64,000 nt of DNA, from NCBI RefSeq assembly GCF_000423945.1, contig NZ_AUIY01000001.1:558001-622000 (forward strand), written 5' to 3'. The position numbers and the translations under genes are program-made. Numbering within the stretch: the stretch's first letter is position 1; each line of letters opens with the position of its first letter. Shown here one piece after another: positions 1 through 8,796 of this stretch. The notes under the pieces were generated by a model, which was given only the letters and a program-made list of their open reading frames with translations, did not search any database and was not told the origin of the DNA. The DNA is from Butyrivibrio sp. XPD2002 (lineage in GTDB: Bacteria; Bacillota; Clostridia; Lachnospirales; Lachnospiraceae).

Positions 1-1326
1 CATCTGGTAAATCGTAGCCTTTACCTTGACGTCAATGCCTCGGGTAGGTGAATCGAGGATGATAATGTCGGAATTCTTTCCTATCCATCTTGCCAGAACA
101 ACCTTCTGCTTATTACCTCCTGAAAGAGCTGACATAAACTGATGAACACCTTCCATCTTTGTACTCATCTGCTTTGCATATTTTTCAGCAAAGGCCTTCT
201 CGTCCCTGGCGTGAAGGATATGGTTCCTTTTAAGCTCCTCAAGAGACGGCAGACAGATGTTGTCCTGAATCGTGTCGTTAATTACAAGTGACTCGTTATC
301 TCTGTCCTTGGAGGCGTAGGCGATGCTGTTATCTATGGCAGTTTTTATGTCATTTATCTCTGTTCCGTTTGCAAGATAGACATTGCCCTCTCTGTCATAG
401 GAAGCACCGAATAGTGCTTTTCCAACCTCATGCATTCCACACTCGGACAGGCCTCCTATTCCAATGATCTCTCCCTTGTGGAGCTCGATGTTAAAGTCAT
501 CTATCTCTCCGGGAACAGTCAGGTGCTCGCCCCTTAGAACAACCTCATCTGATATCTTAGTGCCGTAGTCTGTTCGATAATAGTTATTACTCATCTCACG
601 GCCTACCATGAGCTTTTTAAGATCGTCAGTGTCAACCTCGCTGCTTTTTACTGTATCGATGAGGACACCGTCTCTAAGTACGCTTATGTTGTCAGACTGC
701 TCAATTACTTCGTCAAGGTCATGAGATATGAAAATAACACATCTTCCGTCATCCCTGGTCTGCTTCATAACCTTGAAAAGCTCTTTACGTCCCTTTTCTC
801 CAAGGGCTGTAGTCGTCTCATCAACCACGAGGATCTGAGGCTTAAAGTGAGTTGCCTTAACAATCTCTATGAGCTTTCTGTCCTCGAAGTTATATTTATC
901 GATGACGTCCGTAGCTTTGATGTAATTAAAGCCGTAGGAGTTTAAAAGCTCCTGAGCCTTCCTGTTCATTGCGTTAGTATTTTTAACACAGAGGCTTGTA
1001 AATTCCTTTTCTTTTCCAAGAAAGATATTCTCAGCAACGGTAAGACCGGACAGGGTTCCTATCTCCTGAACTATTATGGCAACGCCCTGGTAGTTTCCAT
1101 CCACCTGATTCTTTGCATTTACCTCTGTTCCATTCAAGGTAAAGGTTCCGGAATCCTTGTGATAAATTCCCGTAAGACAGGATGTGAAGGTAGACTTTCC
1201 TGATCCGTTTTCGCCTATCAGCGCATGCACTTCTCCCTTGTAGAAGTCGAGAGTGACATGGTCGATAGCATGAGTAACACCAAAATTTTTGTCGATTTCC
1301 TCGGCATGAAGTAAAACTTCGCTCAT
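1..1326 (-). CDS. Sugar ABC transporter ATP-binding protein, RbsA/MglA type (3' end cut by window edge)
   Basis: 442 residues are visible of a usual ~500; the rest lies left of base 1. It is a tandem ABC ATPase that would energise uptake of a monosaccharide with the permease and binding protein encoded just upstream. NBD1 has an intact Walker A (GENGSGKST, about 38-46), a Q-loop Q87 and Walker B VVDE (about 167-170). Its signature region reads NFEDRK instead of LSxGQ. NBD2 has a proper signature (LSGGNKQK), but the residue after the Walker B aspartate is Ser (LDSPTRG) where Glu is expected. One composite ATP site is therefore canonical and the other degenerate, an extreme form of the asymmetry known in the RbsA family. 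The ATG at 1326 follows a GGAGAAAGAC ribosome site and starts 11 bases after the permease stop. The sugar is not determinable. Confidence 0.9.
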   Translation of the reverse strand, partial: MSEVLLHAEEIDKNFGVTHAIDHVTLDFYKGEVHALIGENGSGKSTFTSCLTGIYHKDSGTFTLNGTEVNAKNQVDGNYQGVAIIVQEIGTLSGLTVAENIFLGKEKEFTSLCVKNTNAMNRKAQELLNSYGFNYIKATDVIDKYNFEDRKLIEIVKATHFKPQILVVDETTTALGEKGRKELFKVMKQTRDDGRCVIFISHDLDEVIEQSDNISVLRDGVLIDTVKSSEVDTDDLKKLMVGREMSNNYYRTDYGTKISDEVVLRGEHLTVPGEIDDFNIELHKGEIIGIGGLSECGMHEVGKALFGASYDREGNVYLANGTEINDIKTAIDNSIAYASKDRDNESLVINDTIQDNICLPSLEELKRNHILHARDEKAFAEKYAKQMSTKMEGVHQFMSALSGGNKQKVVLARWIGKNSDIIILDSPTRGIDVKVKATIYQM

Positions 1327-1337
1327 GTCTTTCTCCT

Positions 1338-2285
1338 TTACTTAACTACTGCGCCCTTAACAGGCTTGATTGTCATTGTTACGATTGCAAGAAGAACGAT
1401 ACCGGTTACGATGTTCTGAACTGTTGTGGGTGCTCCGAGAGCAACGAAGCCCTGGAAAAGGAGCTGGATGATAAACTCGCCGACAACAATTGCAACTACC
1501 GGATGCCCGTACTTTTTAAATGCAAGGCCGAAGAAGGTTCCCATAAGAGGCGGGAAGTTTCGGCTCATTGACTGAAGGTTGGATGCACTTGTCATGGAAG
1601 TTCCGTAGGAAATTGTAAGGATTGATTCCACGCCTACGAAGAATCCACAAAGGACAAAGGCAACTACCTTGTATCTGTCAACGTCCACACCCATGTTTTT
1701 CGCAACAACCTCGTTAGAGCCTATTGCATAGGTGTATGTTCCTATCTTGGTATACTTTAAAATGAAACCGCATAAGAAAAATGCTAAAAGAGCAAGTATA
1801 AGATTTCCCGGATAATCGCCGAAGGCTCTGTACTGCGGAGCAAGTATTGCCTCCTTGCCGTTTGTCGCAAAGATCGATAACGCCTCGTAAACCAGTGATA
1901 AGCCTGCTGTTACGATAAGGGATGAAATTCTGAATTTAATATATACAAGTCCGTTGAGGAGACCTACAAGCACTCCGCTTATCATGGGAGCAATGAGGAG
2001 TCCTGCATAACCGAAACGTTCGCTCATATTTACTGCAAGCACCGATGAAAGCACGATGTTTGCGCCGACACTCATATCAAAGGGACCCATTACACAGATA
2101 AAATACAGTCCGCAACCACCTACTGCATAATACAGGGCGGTCTTAAGATAAGTCTGTAATTTGTTAAAATCTCCGAAAGTCTGTGGTGCCAGAGCTTTAA
2201 AGAAAGCCCAGAAGACAAAAGCTATCAAAGCCAGAAGAAGCATTCCATACCACTGGCTCTGTTTGAATTTTTGAAACTTACTCAT
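1338..2285 (-). CDS. Sugar ABC transporter permease, RbsC/BPD_transp_2 family
   Basis: Membrane subunit of the ribose/galactose-type importer, 315 residues and almost entirely hydrophobic, with about eight to ten transmembrane segments. The stretch MGPFDMSVGANIVLS matches the conserved family motif in which substrate-transporter loops carry an FDLSVG-like sequence. An upstream in-frame ATG at 2300 exists, but GGGAGG lies seven bases before the ATG at 2285, so I use that start (protein begins MSKFQKF). It sits between the binding protein (2416-3600) and the ATPase (1-1326) and is surely cotranscribed with them. Only one permease gene is visible, so it probably works as a homodimer, as RbsC does. 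Confidence 0.9.
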   Translation of the reverse strand: MSKFQKFKQSQWYGMLLLALIAFVFWAFFKALAPQTFGDFNKLQTYLKTALYYAVGGCGLYFICVMGPFDMSVGANIVLSSVLAVNMSERFGYAGLLIAPMISGVLVGLLNGLVYIKFRISSLIVTAGLSLVYEALSIFATNGKEAILAPQYRAFGDYPGNLILALLAFFLCGFILKYTKIGTYTYAIGSNEVVAKNMGVDVDRYKVVAFVLCGFFVGVESILTISYGTSMTSASNLQSMSRNFPPLMGTFFGLAFKKYGHPVVAIVVGEFIIQLLFQGFVALGAPTTVQNIVTGIVLLAIVTMTIKPVKGAVVK

Positions 2286-2332
2286 AAAATCCTCCCGCAA
2301 GAGTCACGAATTATATGTCTCTTTTTTTCATA

Positions 2333-2375
2333 GGATACACCGTATCTTCTGGATGGCAGAAAATACGGCATATCC
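2333..2375 (-). promoter_or_regulatory. Intercistronic stem-loop between binding-protein and permease genes
   Basis: A 19-bp stem with three mismatches, all of G-U type in RNA, and a 5-base loop (arms 2333-2351 and 2357-2375) lies just after the binding-protein stop codon. No T-run follows on the minus strand, so it is not a plain terminator. In this position such stems usually protect the upstream binding-protein mRNA and lower downstream expression (known for malE-malF); that role is inferred here. Confidence 0.6.
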
Positions 2376-2415
2376 AATTTAAATCTTTATAGATATGGCT
2401 TTTATACTAAAATCC

Positions 2416-3600
2416 TTAGTTGCTGTGACGTGTGATAACATCGTCGATTGAAAGATTTGTAGCTGCCTTGTTGAGCTCATCAAAGCTGTAGTCTGCCATT
2501 GCTGCAAGCTCTTCATCTGTATAAGGATCATCCTTTACGAAATACTTCTCGTAGTTTGCATAATCATCAGGAGATGATACATACAGATACGGGAAAAGGA
2601 TCTCATAACCGAAGGTTCCTTCTTCCTTCACATAGTTGCCCTTAACTGCGTTAAGAACGAGATAGTATGCGAAAAGAGGATCACAGAAGTGTCCGCCTGA
2701 CTCTGCGAACATTCCGCCAGACTTAAGCTGATCTGCGAGGTCATCAAGGAAGTCTGTTGATACAACGTCAATCTTGCCTGTAAGACCTTCGTTTGCATAA
2801 GCACCGATAGAACCTACAAGAGGATCACCGCCGCCACCTGCAACGATAAGAGCGTCCATACCGGGATTTGAGTTGTAAAGTGACATGGCTGCTGCAGCAC
2901 CTTCTTCAGAAGATGTGTTAGCGTAAACGGGCTCAGTCATTGTAGCCTGATCATCGGGATGAGCTGAATTCCACTCTTCGATTGCCTGCTGATATCCCTG
3001 CCATCTAAGCTGGAATGTAGCATCACCAACTGTCCATGCCTCAAGCCCGATGGTTCTGTCTCCCTTTTCAAGAAGGAGATTTACAAGTGTGTAGCCGTTT
3101 GTAACCTCATCCTCATGAACAGCACCAACATAGTACTTGGAGTTACATGCTGTCTTATAAACCTCAGGGCTGTTTTCCTGGGAAATGATGCGGAAGAACT
3201 GTGCGATATATACGCCGTTCTCTGTACATGTATTGATTGCTGATGTCATCTCGGAATCAGCTGAGTTACAGATGATAATACCCTTACAGCCTGCTGCACA
3301 AAGCTGCTCAACAGAAGCTGTAACCTGCTCTGATACGTGTCCCTGGTCAACATACTGAACTTCAACGCCTGTAGCCTTTGCAGCCTTATCAACGATCTTT
3401 TTGCACTGGCTTCCGAGAACGTCTGTAGAACTCCAGATTGAAACACCGATCTTAATGTCGGATGAACCTGAGCCTGAACCAGCATCAGATGCCCCGCCGG
3501 TACCACCGCCACCTGCAGCTTTTCCGCATCCTGTCATCAGAGATGATGCCACAACACCTGCCATGAGCAGTGCTCCCAACTTCCTAAAATTCTTTTTCAT
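2416..3600 (-). CDS. Periplasmic-binding-type sugar lipoprotein (ABC substrate-binding protein)
   Basis: 394 residues. The lipoprotein signal peptide has lipobox LMTGC near residue 25, followed by a Gly/Ser-rich tether (about 27-47). The rest is a Peripla_BP_4-like (ribose/galactose) fold: the segment IKIGVSIWSSTDVLGSQ begins the first lobe. In a Gram-positive cell it would be anchored to the outer membrane face and hand sugar to the permease at 1338-2285. The start has AAGGAGG 11 bases upstream. The order binding protein, permease, ATPase, downstream of a YesMN two-component system, suggests an inducible oligosaccharide or monosaccharide importer. The ligand cannot be read from the sequence. 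Confidence 0.9.
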   Translation of the reverse strand: MKKNFRKLGALLMAGVVASSLMTGCGKAAGGGGTGGASDAGSGSGSSDIKIGVSIWSSTDVLGSQCKKIVDKAAKATGVEVQYVDQGHVSEQVTASVEQLCAAGCKGIIICNSADSEMTSAINTCTENGVYIAQFFRIISQENSPEVYKTACNSKYYVGAVHEDEVTNGYTLVNLLLEKGDRTIGLEAWTVGDATFQLRWQGYQQAIEEWNSAHPDDQATMTEPVYANTSSEEGAAAAMSLYNSNPGMDALIVAGGGGDPLVGSIGAYANEGLTGKIDVVSTDFLDDLADQLKSGGMFAESGGHFCDPLFAYYLVLNAVKGNYVKEEGTFGYEILFPYLYVSSPDDYANYEKYFVKDDPYTDEELAAMADYSFDELNKAATNLSIDDVITRHSN

Positions 3601-3678
3601 AGATCTGTTGCCCTCCTTTTAGAAATAAAAACATATATTTGACCGGTCCGTGCCATCCGCGGAACCGATTTGATACCT

Positions 3679-4131
3679 TTACTTCTTTAACCCCTTAACC
3701 TCAAAGGTCTTGCTCTTCTCATTTCCAAAGACAACTCCTGCAGACTGTGCCGCAGTGTCGTCATAGGATACTGAAACTATTACCTGCTCCCCATTTGAAA
3801 GACCTGAGTTTTTATCGATATTGAAAGATATTGAAGAAACTGCATTGATATATTTTGTAAGCTCTGAGAGATCCTCTATCTCATCGAGTTCCTTTATCCT
3901 GTCCTCTCCGCCTACCATCTCTGTCTCTAATCCGTCGTAGTCCACATTCACATAGGCGGTTCCCTCGCCGTTATTCCCATCAAATGTGACTGTGACATAA
4001 TCGAGGATATTGGTTATTCCATCCTCTGTATCTATTCCCTGATATTTCTGAGCTCCACAGCCGGAAGTCATCAGCATGAATGCGATTCCCGCGCCGGCAA
4101 TAAAAGCTGTAATTTTCCTGATTCTAAACAC
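3679..4131 (-). CDS. Small lipoprotein of unknown function in the sugar-transport operon
   Basis: 150 residues starting MFRIRKITAFI, with a lipoprotein signal peptide and lipobox LMTSGC (cysteine at about 25). The mature part is short, acidic and predicted mostly beta: TVTFDGNNGEGTAYVNVDYDG looks like the repeating strands of an Ig-like or DUF5105-like extracytoplasmic domain, but I do not recognise a family. It lies between the response regulator (4258-5847) and the sugar-binding lipoprotein (2416-3600) on the same strand, so it may be cotranscribed and act near the sensor or transporter on the cell surface. Function unknown. Confidence 0.75.
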   Translation of the reverse strand: MFRIRKITAFIAGAGIAFMLMTSGCGAQKYQGIDTEDGITNILDYVTVTFDGNNGEGTAYVNVDYDGLETEMVGGEDRIKELDEIEDLSELTKYINAVSSISFNIDKNSGLSNGEQVIVSVSYDDTAAQSAGVVFGNEKSKTFEVKGLKK

Positions 4132-4153
4132 CTTTGTTTCCTCCCATATAGAA

Positions 4154-4189
4154 AATAACCTCGCAAACTAACTCGTTTACGAGGTTATT
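4154..4189 (-). terminator. Strong hairpin between response regulator and lipoprotein gene, possible leaky terminator
   Basis: Arms 4154-4168 and 4175-4189 form a 15-bp stem with one mismatch and a 6-base loop. On the minus strand the stem is followed only by TTTTC-like sequence, then by the ribosome site of the lipoprotein gene. It may partly uncouple the two-component genes from the transport genes. Confidence 0.5.
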
Positions 4190-4257
4190 GTAACAATTAT
4201 ATTTTTCTGTCATTAGCACAATTTCGAAAAACTTACTATCACTATTTTGAAAATCTG

Positions 4258-5847
4258 CTAGCACAAAACTTTTTTCCTGTATTCCGTGGGGCTGGTTCCC
4301 TCAAACCTTCTGAACACACGGCTAAAGTAATTGTAGTCATCATAGCCAACTTTAAATGAGATAACTTCAAGCTTATTTCCCTTATCCTTCATGAGCTGTT
4401 TTGCCTGATCCATTCTGCATCTTGTAATGAAAGCCGTGATAGTCTCATTGTATTTTTGTGAAAACTTCCTTGATAGATAGCTTGGCTCTACAAAGAACAT
4501 TTCCGCAAGGTCAGACAAGGACAGATGCTCCATATAGTGCTGCTTGATATAATCATGGACGCTCTCAATCTGACGACTAATGGAATTATCCTCCACCGCA
4601 CCGACACCTGACGCAATGCTGAGGGCCAGTTCAATATTTTCAAGGACTATTCCCTTATTAAGGGATCTGAGGCCGTAGTTTATCGCGTCCTGAACCTCCT
4701 CATAGGTTCTGCCGTCACTTCCTTTGTCACTGTCTGCAATGGTGTTTATAACTCTTGTGGTAAACTGCGTAACATCCAAAAGACTCCAACCGGAGATGTC
4801 ACATTTTTTAAGTCCGGCTGTTTCCATGATCGCGAACTTGGCCTGTCTTGTATCATGGTTATTGATATGACCTGAAATCAGTGACTCAAGCCTTCCGGAA
4901 TACTTATCCTGAGACACATTTGTCTTCTTACTTCCCCTGCACATAACAATGCTGTGCTCTTTTCCAAAGGGTCTTGTAACAAGCTCTGCGATCATCTCCC
5001 TGTACACAGTGGCTATATCATCAAGAGAGCTTGCTCTGTCGTGAATTACTGCCGTGACAGGCCCCTGCTTCTCAATTGGAAAGGCTTCCAGAATCTTATT
5101 CGCAATGAGCTTTAGTCTACCCGGTGTGGCGTTAAGCTCTATTATGAATTCGTTTACCTTATCCGTGTAGTTAAAGACGATTGTTCTCTCGTTTCCAATG
5201 ATTTCCCTGAGCTTTGCCTTCAGGTCATAGGACATCCTTAAGACATCCTTTTCATAGCTCTGTTTCAATATCTCGACATCGTGGAACTTAACGAGAATCG
5301 TCGACATCTCTGAAAAGACTCTGGTGCTTGGAACATGGAATTCCTTGCCGGGTCTAAAGAGCTTCCCGTTTAAAAGTGATGAAAACTCATCGTCCTCTAA
5401 AAATGATGACACATAGTTTTCCCTTAAAAGGCTGTCCTCCTTTACTGCCATCTCAGCCCTTCTCTCCTCTAAGGTCTTAAGAGCTTTACTTAAGGAATCA
5501 ACAAGCTGCTCCCTGCTCACGGGCTTAAGAAGATAGTCTATTCCCCCTGACATGAATACGCCCTTTACCTTTTTGAAGTCGTCATAGCCGCTTACAGCAA
5601 GGGTTATGATATCCGGGTAATCCTTATGGATCCTGTCTAAAAGCTCAAGGCCGCTTAAAAACGGCATGTTTATATCAGTTATGACAATGTCCGGCTTTTC
5701 CTCAGGTATTCTCTCCAAAACCTCATCGCCATCGCAGGCAGGTTCAAGAAAATCAATCGAGTAGTCCTCCCACGGTAGCATTCTTCTTATATTTTCGCGA
5801 CTCCACAGCTCATCATCAGCTGACAATACCTTGTATTTCTTCCCCAA
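4258..5847 (-). CDS. AraC-type response regulator of a YesMN two-component system
   Basis: 529 residues. The N-terminal CheY-like receiver (about 5-125) has the phospho-acceptor in DIVITDINMPF and the conserved Lys in LLKPVSREQL. A variable middle region of ~280 residues follows, then a C-terminal AraC DNA-binding domain (about 425-527) with two helix-turn-helices (LSDLAEMFFVEPSYLSRKF and VGYDDYNYFSRVFRRFEG). It would activate the downstream sugar-transport genes when phosphorylated by the kinase at 5816-7639. The start is a TTG at 5847 with AGGAGG six bases upstream, located inside the kinase gene; the two frames overlap by 32 bases, implying translational coupling. Confidence 0.93.
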   Translation of the reverse strand: MGKKYKVLSADDELWSRENIRRMLPWEDYSIDFLEPACDGDEVLERIPEEKPDIVITDINMPFLSGLELLDRIHKDYPDIITLAVSGYDDFKKVKGVFMSGGIDYLLKPVSREQLVDSLSKALKTLEERRAEMAVKEDSLLRENYVSSFLEDDEFSSLLNGKLFRPGKEFHVPSTRVFSEMSTILVKFHDVEILKQSYEKDVLRMSYDLKAKLREIIGNERTIVFNYTDKVNEFIIELNATPGRLKLIANKILEAFPIEKQGPVTAVIHDRASSLDDIATVYREMIAELVTRPFGKEHSIVMCRGSKKTNVSQDKYSGRLESLISGHINNHDTRQAKFAIMETAGLKKCDISGWSLLDVTQFTTRVINTIADSDKGSDGRTYEEVQDAINYGLRSLNKGIVLENIELALSIASGVGAVEDNSISRQIESVHDYIKQHYMEHLSLSDLAEMFFVEPSYLSRKFSQKYNETITAFITRCRMDQAKQLMKDKGNKLEVISFKVGYDDYNYFSRVFRRFEGTSPTEYRKKVLC

Positions 5848-7639
5848 TTTCTTCCTCCTCTTTTGCTATAGGCAAAACGATAACTGCCTTTGTTCCATCC
5901 TCCGCTACACTTTCGTAATGTATTCCATATTCGCTTCCATAGACACTCTTTACTCTGGCATTAACATTCATGATTCCGATGGATCTTCCCATTTCGATCC
6001 TGCCTATATCAGCCTTACTAAGCTCCTCATTCATGGCCTCAGCATCCATTCCGGCGCCGTTGTCCTTTATGGTTATTACAAGCTTTCCATCCTTGTGCTT
6101 TGCTGAAATAATCAGCTCCTTATCCTTACGGCGACTCTTTCTTAAGCCGTGCTGGATTGCGTTTTCAACAATAGGCTGCAGGGTAATTCTTGGAATGCTG
6201 TCCCTTAGCGTATCCGACTCGATTTTGTATGTGTACTTTATTGAGTTTCCTGTTCTGACATCCATTACATACAGATAGTTCCTGACATGGGCCATCTCCT
6301 GCTGAAGAGTTGACTGGGTATCTGATATGTCCAGACTATATCTGAAAATCGCCGAGAGCGACTGGCAAAGTCCGCTAACCAGAGTGCAGTCCTGGGATGC
6401 AGCAATTCCGCTCATGGTATCAAGTGTATTGTATAAAAAGTGAGGATTTATCTGTGCCTGAAGCACCTTGTACTGAGTGCGCTCCATTAAAACCTTCGCC
6501 TCATACTCCTCCTGAACCATGGTCTGGATGCGGTCAAGCATCTCATTAAACTCTTCGCCCATGACCTTCAGCTCTTCGCTCCAACCATCTGTCTTCGCAC
6601 GAAGCTCGGTATCTCCATCTTTTATTCGGATTATGGTCCTGTTAAGCTTGGCAACAGGTCTGTAGATAAAGCTCGAAATAAGCGTTCCGAGAAACAGTGT
6701 TACAAGCAGAATGATTATGGCAATTACCAGGAGCATCCTTGCAAGAGCGCTCTGAGTCTGCAGCATAAGCGACTGCGGGGTCAGCATGTATATGCACATG
6801 TTGTATTTTTCAGAGGGTCTGTTATTTAGATAAAAGTCTCCGTACTCATCATCAAGCTCTGCGCCTATCTGAGAATCCGTGGCTATGTTCTTTGTAAGCT
6901 CCGAAAAAATCCTGCTCTCTTCCTTGGTTGTATTTCCAACCTTTGCAATTGGTGTGTCGCCATTTGGCTGCAGCCATACATACACATCTCTTGAGGAAAT
7001 ATACTTACTCATGATGTCTGATAAGTTCTGCGTATTAAAATCGCATACCAGGTAGCCGAGCTGCGATCTGTCATCATCATAGGTGTGGAGCTTCAAGCAA
7101 AATCTCAACACATCCTTGTCTGCTTCCTCGTTATAATATCCGGAAAGCATAAGTACGTAGTTGTCTGAATTTATATAGCTTTTTAAATGGGATACATTTA
7201 CATACTGATCGGTATTGTATAGATCACGCGGATAATTATAGGGCTGCTTCCTCCAGGAGCTTACCAGATTGTCGTCATTGTCATAGATATACATGGCAAG
7301 AAGCTGGTCTGAGACTTCGAAGCGCCCCTCAGAAAGATGCCAGGCCTTCCAGTAATAATTCAGAAGCCTTCTTCGTTTTGCATGAGAGTATCTCATGTCG
7401 TAAAGCATTTCACTTTCCGAATAGATGGTCTGCATTTTTACTGTAAGGCTGTGAATATAAGAATTTAACTCAGTTTCGATTCGCTGAAGAGTTTCATCAT
7501 TGTTAAGAAGGCTCTCCCTACGGATCTGATTCCTGGATGTAAGCTCAAAAGCCACTGTCTGCGCGATAATCGCAAACAGAGTACACCCAATGACCAGACC
7601 AAGAATAGCCTGACGCATCGTCCATTTTACTTTTTTCAT
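5816..7639 (-). CDS. Sensor histidine kinase, YesM family
   Basis: 607 residues. TM1 lies at about 12-32, followed by an extracellular sensory region of ~260 residues, TM2 (about 300-325), a HAMP linker, then the His_kinase domain with QINPHFLYNTLD (phospho-accepting His) and an HATPase_c domain with NAIQHGL (N box) and DNGAGMD (G1 box). The family senses extracellular sugars or binding-protein-sugar complexes and phosphorylates an AraC-type partner, here encoded immediately downstream with a 32-base overlap. A perfect 9-bp inverted repeat (7684-7705) lies upstream of the gene. Together with the adjoining ABC genes it forms a signal-transport operon of a type common in Lachnospiraceae. Confidence 0.93.
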   Translation of the reverse strand: MKKVKWTMRQAILGLVIGCTLFAIIAQTVAFELTSRNQIRRESLLNNDETLQRIETELNSYIHSLTVKMQTIYSESEMLYDMRYSHAKRRRLLNYYWKAWHLSEGRFEVSDQLLAMYIYDNDDNLVSSWRKQPYNYPRDLYNTDQYVNVSHLKSYINSDNYVLMLSGYYNEEADKDVLRFCLKLHTYDDDRSQLGYLVCDFNTQNLSDIMSKYISSRDVYVWLQPNGDTPIAKVGNTTKEESRIFSELTKNIATDSQIGAELDDEYGDFYLNNRPSEKYNMCIYMLTPQSLMLQTQSALARMLLVIAIIILLVTLFLGTLISSFIYRPVAKLNRTIIRIKDGDTELRAKTDGWSEELKVMGEEFNEMLDRIQTMVQEEYEAKVLMERTQYKVLQAQINPHFLYNTLDTMSGIAASQDCTLVSGLCQSLSAIFRYSLDISDTQSTLQQEMAHVRNYLYVMDVRTGNSIKYTYKIESDTLRDSIPRITLQPIVENAIQHGLRKSRRKDKELIISAKHKDGKLVITIKDNGAGMDAEAMNEELSKADIGRIEMGRSIGIMNVNARVKSVYGSEYGIHYESVAEDGTKAVIVLPIAKEEEEIGEEIQGIVS

Positions 7640-7683
7640 TCCCTTTTATTCCCCAATAAAACCGCTCCGCTAAAAACGGTGTG

Positions 7684-7705
7684 TAATTCTATCCCCATAG
7701 AATTA
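7684..7705. promoter_or_regulatory. Perfect inverted repeat upstream of the histidine kinase gene
   Basis: TAATTCTAT-CCCC-ATAGAATTA, 9-bp perfect arms with a 4-base spacer, 45 bases upstream of the kinase start. It could be an operator or a 5'-leader hairpin; no promoter elements are clear enough to decide. Confidence 0.45.
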
Positions 7706-7783
7706 TGCATTAAAGTTTACGTAAAAAAATGATATCACAAATACTTCTGCAAAGTCTCCAAAAATTAGTTTCCATTTTTGTGC

Positions 7784-7819
7784 AAAAAAACGGAAGCATA
7801 CCTTTTTATATGCTTCCGT
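7784..7819 (-). terminator. Intrinsic terminator of mscL
   Basis: Perfect 11-bp stem (7790-7800 with 7809-7819), 8-base loop, followed on the minus strand by seven Ts (7784-7790). It lies 34 bases after the mscL stop codon. Confidence 0.85.
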
Positions 7820-7852
7820 CCTGAAAATTCATTATATATAGCTTTTTGATTC

Positions 7853-8335
7853 TTACTTAAGATCTGATGTACAGCAAGGACATTTTGTAGCCTTGATGTT
7901 GATCTCACTCTGGCAGTGAGGGCAGATCTTGGTTGTAGGAGCTTCTTCTTCCTTCTCCTTTTTAACCTTATCGCTGAGCTTGTTAAGAGACTTAACAATG
8001 CAGAAAATAACAAGCGCCATAAGCAGGAAATTGATAATTGCTGTGATGAACACACCGTAGTTAAGTGTAGCTGCTCCTGCCTCCTGAGCTGCTGCAAGTG
8101 AAGCGTACTTTGTTCCATCAAGTGTGATGAACCAGTTTGAGAAATCAATTCCACCTGTGAGTACACTGATGACAGGCATGATAATGTCATTAACAAGTGA
8201 ATTTATAATCCCCTGAAAAGCTCCACCAATGATGACACCGACTGCCAGGTCCATTACGTTTCCACGCATTATGAACTCACGAAATTCATTTGCAAAACCC
8301 TTACTTTTTTCAATAGCTTTACTCTTATCTACCAC
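7853..8335 (-). CDS. mscL: Large-conductance mechanosensitive channel with C-terminal zinc ribbon
   Basis: 160 residues; the canonical MscL is ~130-140. The N-terminal helix and TM1 ([21 protein letters not shown], about 18-38), periplasmic loop (60-90) and TM2 (about 93-115) match MscL, the osmotic safety valve that opens under membrane tension. After a charged linker (KKEKEEE, 125-131) a compact zinc ribbon is appended: CPHC at 138-141 and CPCC at 152-155. That addition lies in the cytoplasm beyond the helical bundle and is not part of the core channel. The start is GTG at 8335 with AGGGGAGG upstream. Monocistronic, with its own terminator at 7784-7819. Confidence 0.93.
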   Translation of the reverse strand: MVDKSKAIEKSKGFANEFREFIMRGNVMDLAVGVIIGGAFQGIINSLVNDIIMPVISVLTGGIDFSNWFITLDGTKYASLAAAQEAGAATLNYGVFITAIINFLLMALVIFCIVKSLNKLSDKVKKEKEEEAPTTKICPHCQSEINIKATKCPCCTSDLK

Positions 8336-8470
8336 TGTTTTTTCCTCCCCTATTTATTTTGGAAACTAATTTCAAACCACTTGAAATTATACCACATATT
8401 AAGTAAGATAAAGAAGGATTTTCACTAAAGAGTTTCCAGTAATAAGACATATAATTTAATCAGATATCAT

Positions 8471-8541
8471 GCAGGACTAGTACATCGGTAGTATGTCAGC
8501 TTCCCAAGCTGAAGAGGCGGGTTCGACTCCCGTGTTCTGCT
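8471..8541 (+). tRNA. tRNA-Gly (anticodon CCC)
   Basis: A 71-base cloverleaf: acceptor arms GCAGGAC (8471-8477) and GTTCTGC (8534-8540) pair fully, with one G-U. The anticodon stem-loop TCAGC-TTCCCAA-GCTGA gives CCC, and the T arm GGCGGGTTCGACTCCCG is canonical. CCA is not encoded (discriminator T then TA). It reads GGG codons. It stands alone, followed by a strong terminator. Confidence 0.95.
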
Positions 8542-8557
8542 TATAAACAGGGGAAAA

Positions 8558-8593
8558 GCTGGCGCCTTGTCACGGGAAACGCCAGCTTTTTTT
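8558..8593 (+). terminator. Intrinsic terminator after tRNA-Gly
   Basis: GCTGGCG (8558-8564) pairs with CGCCAGC (8580-8586), followed by seven Ts. It lies 16 bases after the tRNA. Confidence 0.88.
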
Positions 8594-8741
8594 GTGTTTT
8601 GAAGAAAAGTTTCTATTTCTTATGAGGGAGTTTCAAGAGGTTTGTTCCTCTTGATGGTTTATATATTACTCTCAAATTCGTAAAAGAAAGTGATAAGTCT
8701 GTGTTTATTTTGTGAAATCAATAATGGATTTTTTAACATAT

Positions 8742-8782
8742 AAAAAAGCCTGAACCCAGATATTTTCTGAGGTTTCAGGCTT
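8742..8782 (-). terminator. Intrinsic terminator of the phosphopantetheinyl transferase gene
   Basis: A hairpin of about 11 bp (arms around 8746-8757 and 8771-8782) is followed by a six-T run on the minus strand. It lies just downstream of the stop at 8797. Confidence 0.8.
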
Positions 8783-8796
8783 CTAATCATAAATTC

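Noticed and set aside
3246..3512. 88-residue frame inside the sugar-binding lipoprotein gene
   Set aside because: Shadow frame; no start signal and no domain.
7765..8196. 143-residue reading frame overlapping mscL on the same strand
   Set aside because: A frame shadow of mscL, which has clear channel motifs and a ribosome site; the other frame is Leu/Ser-rich with no support.
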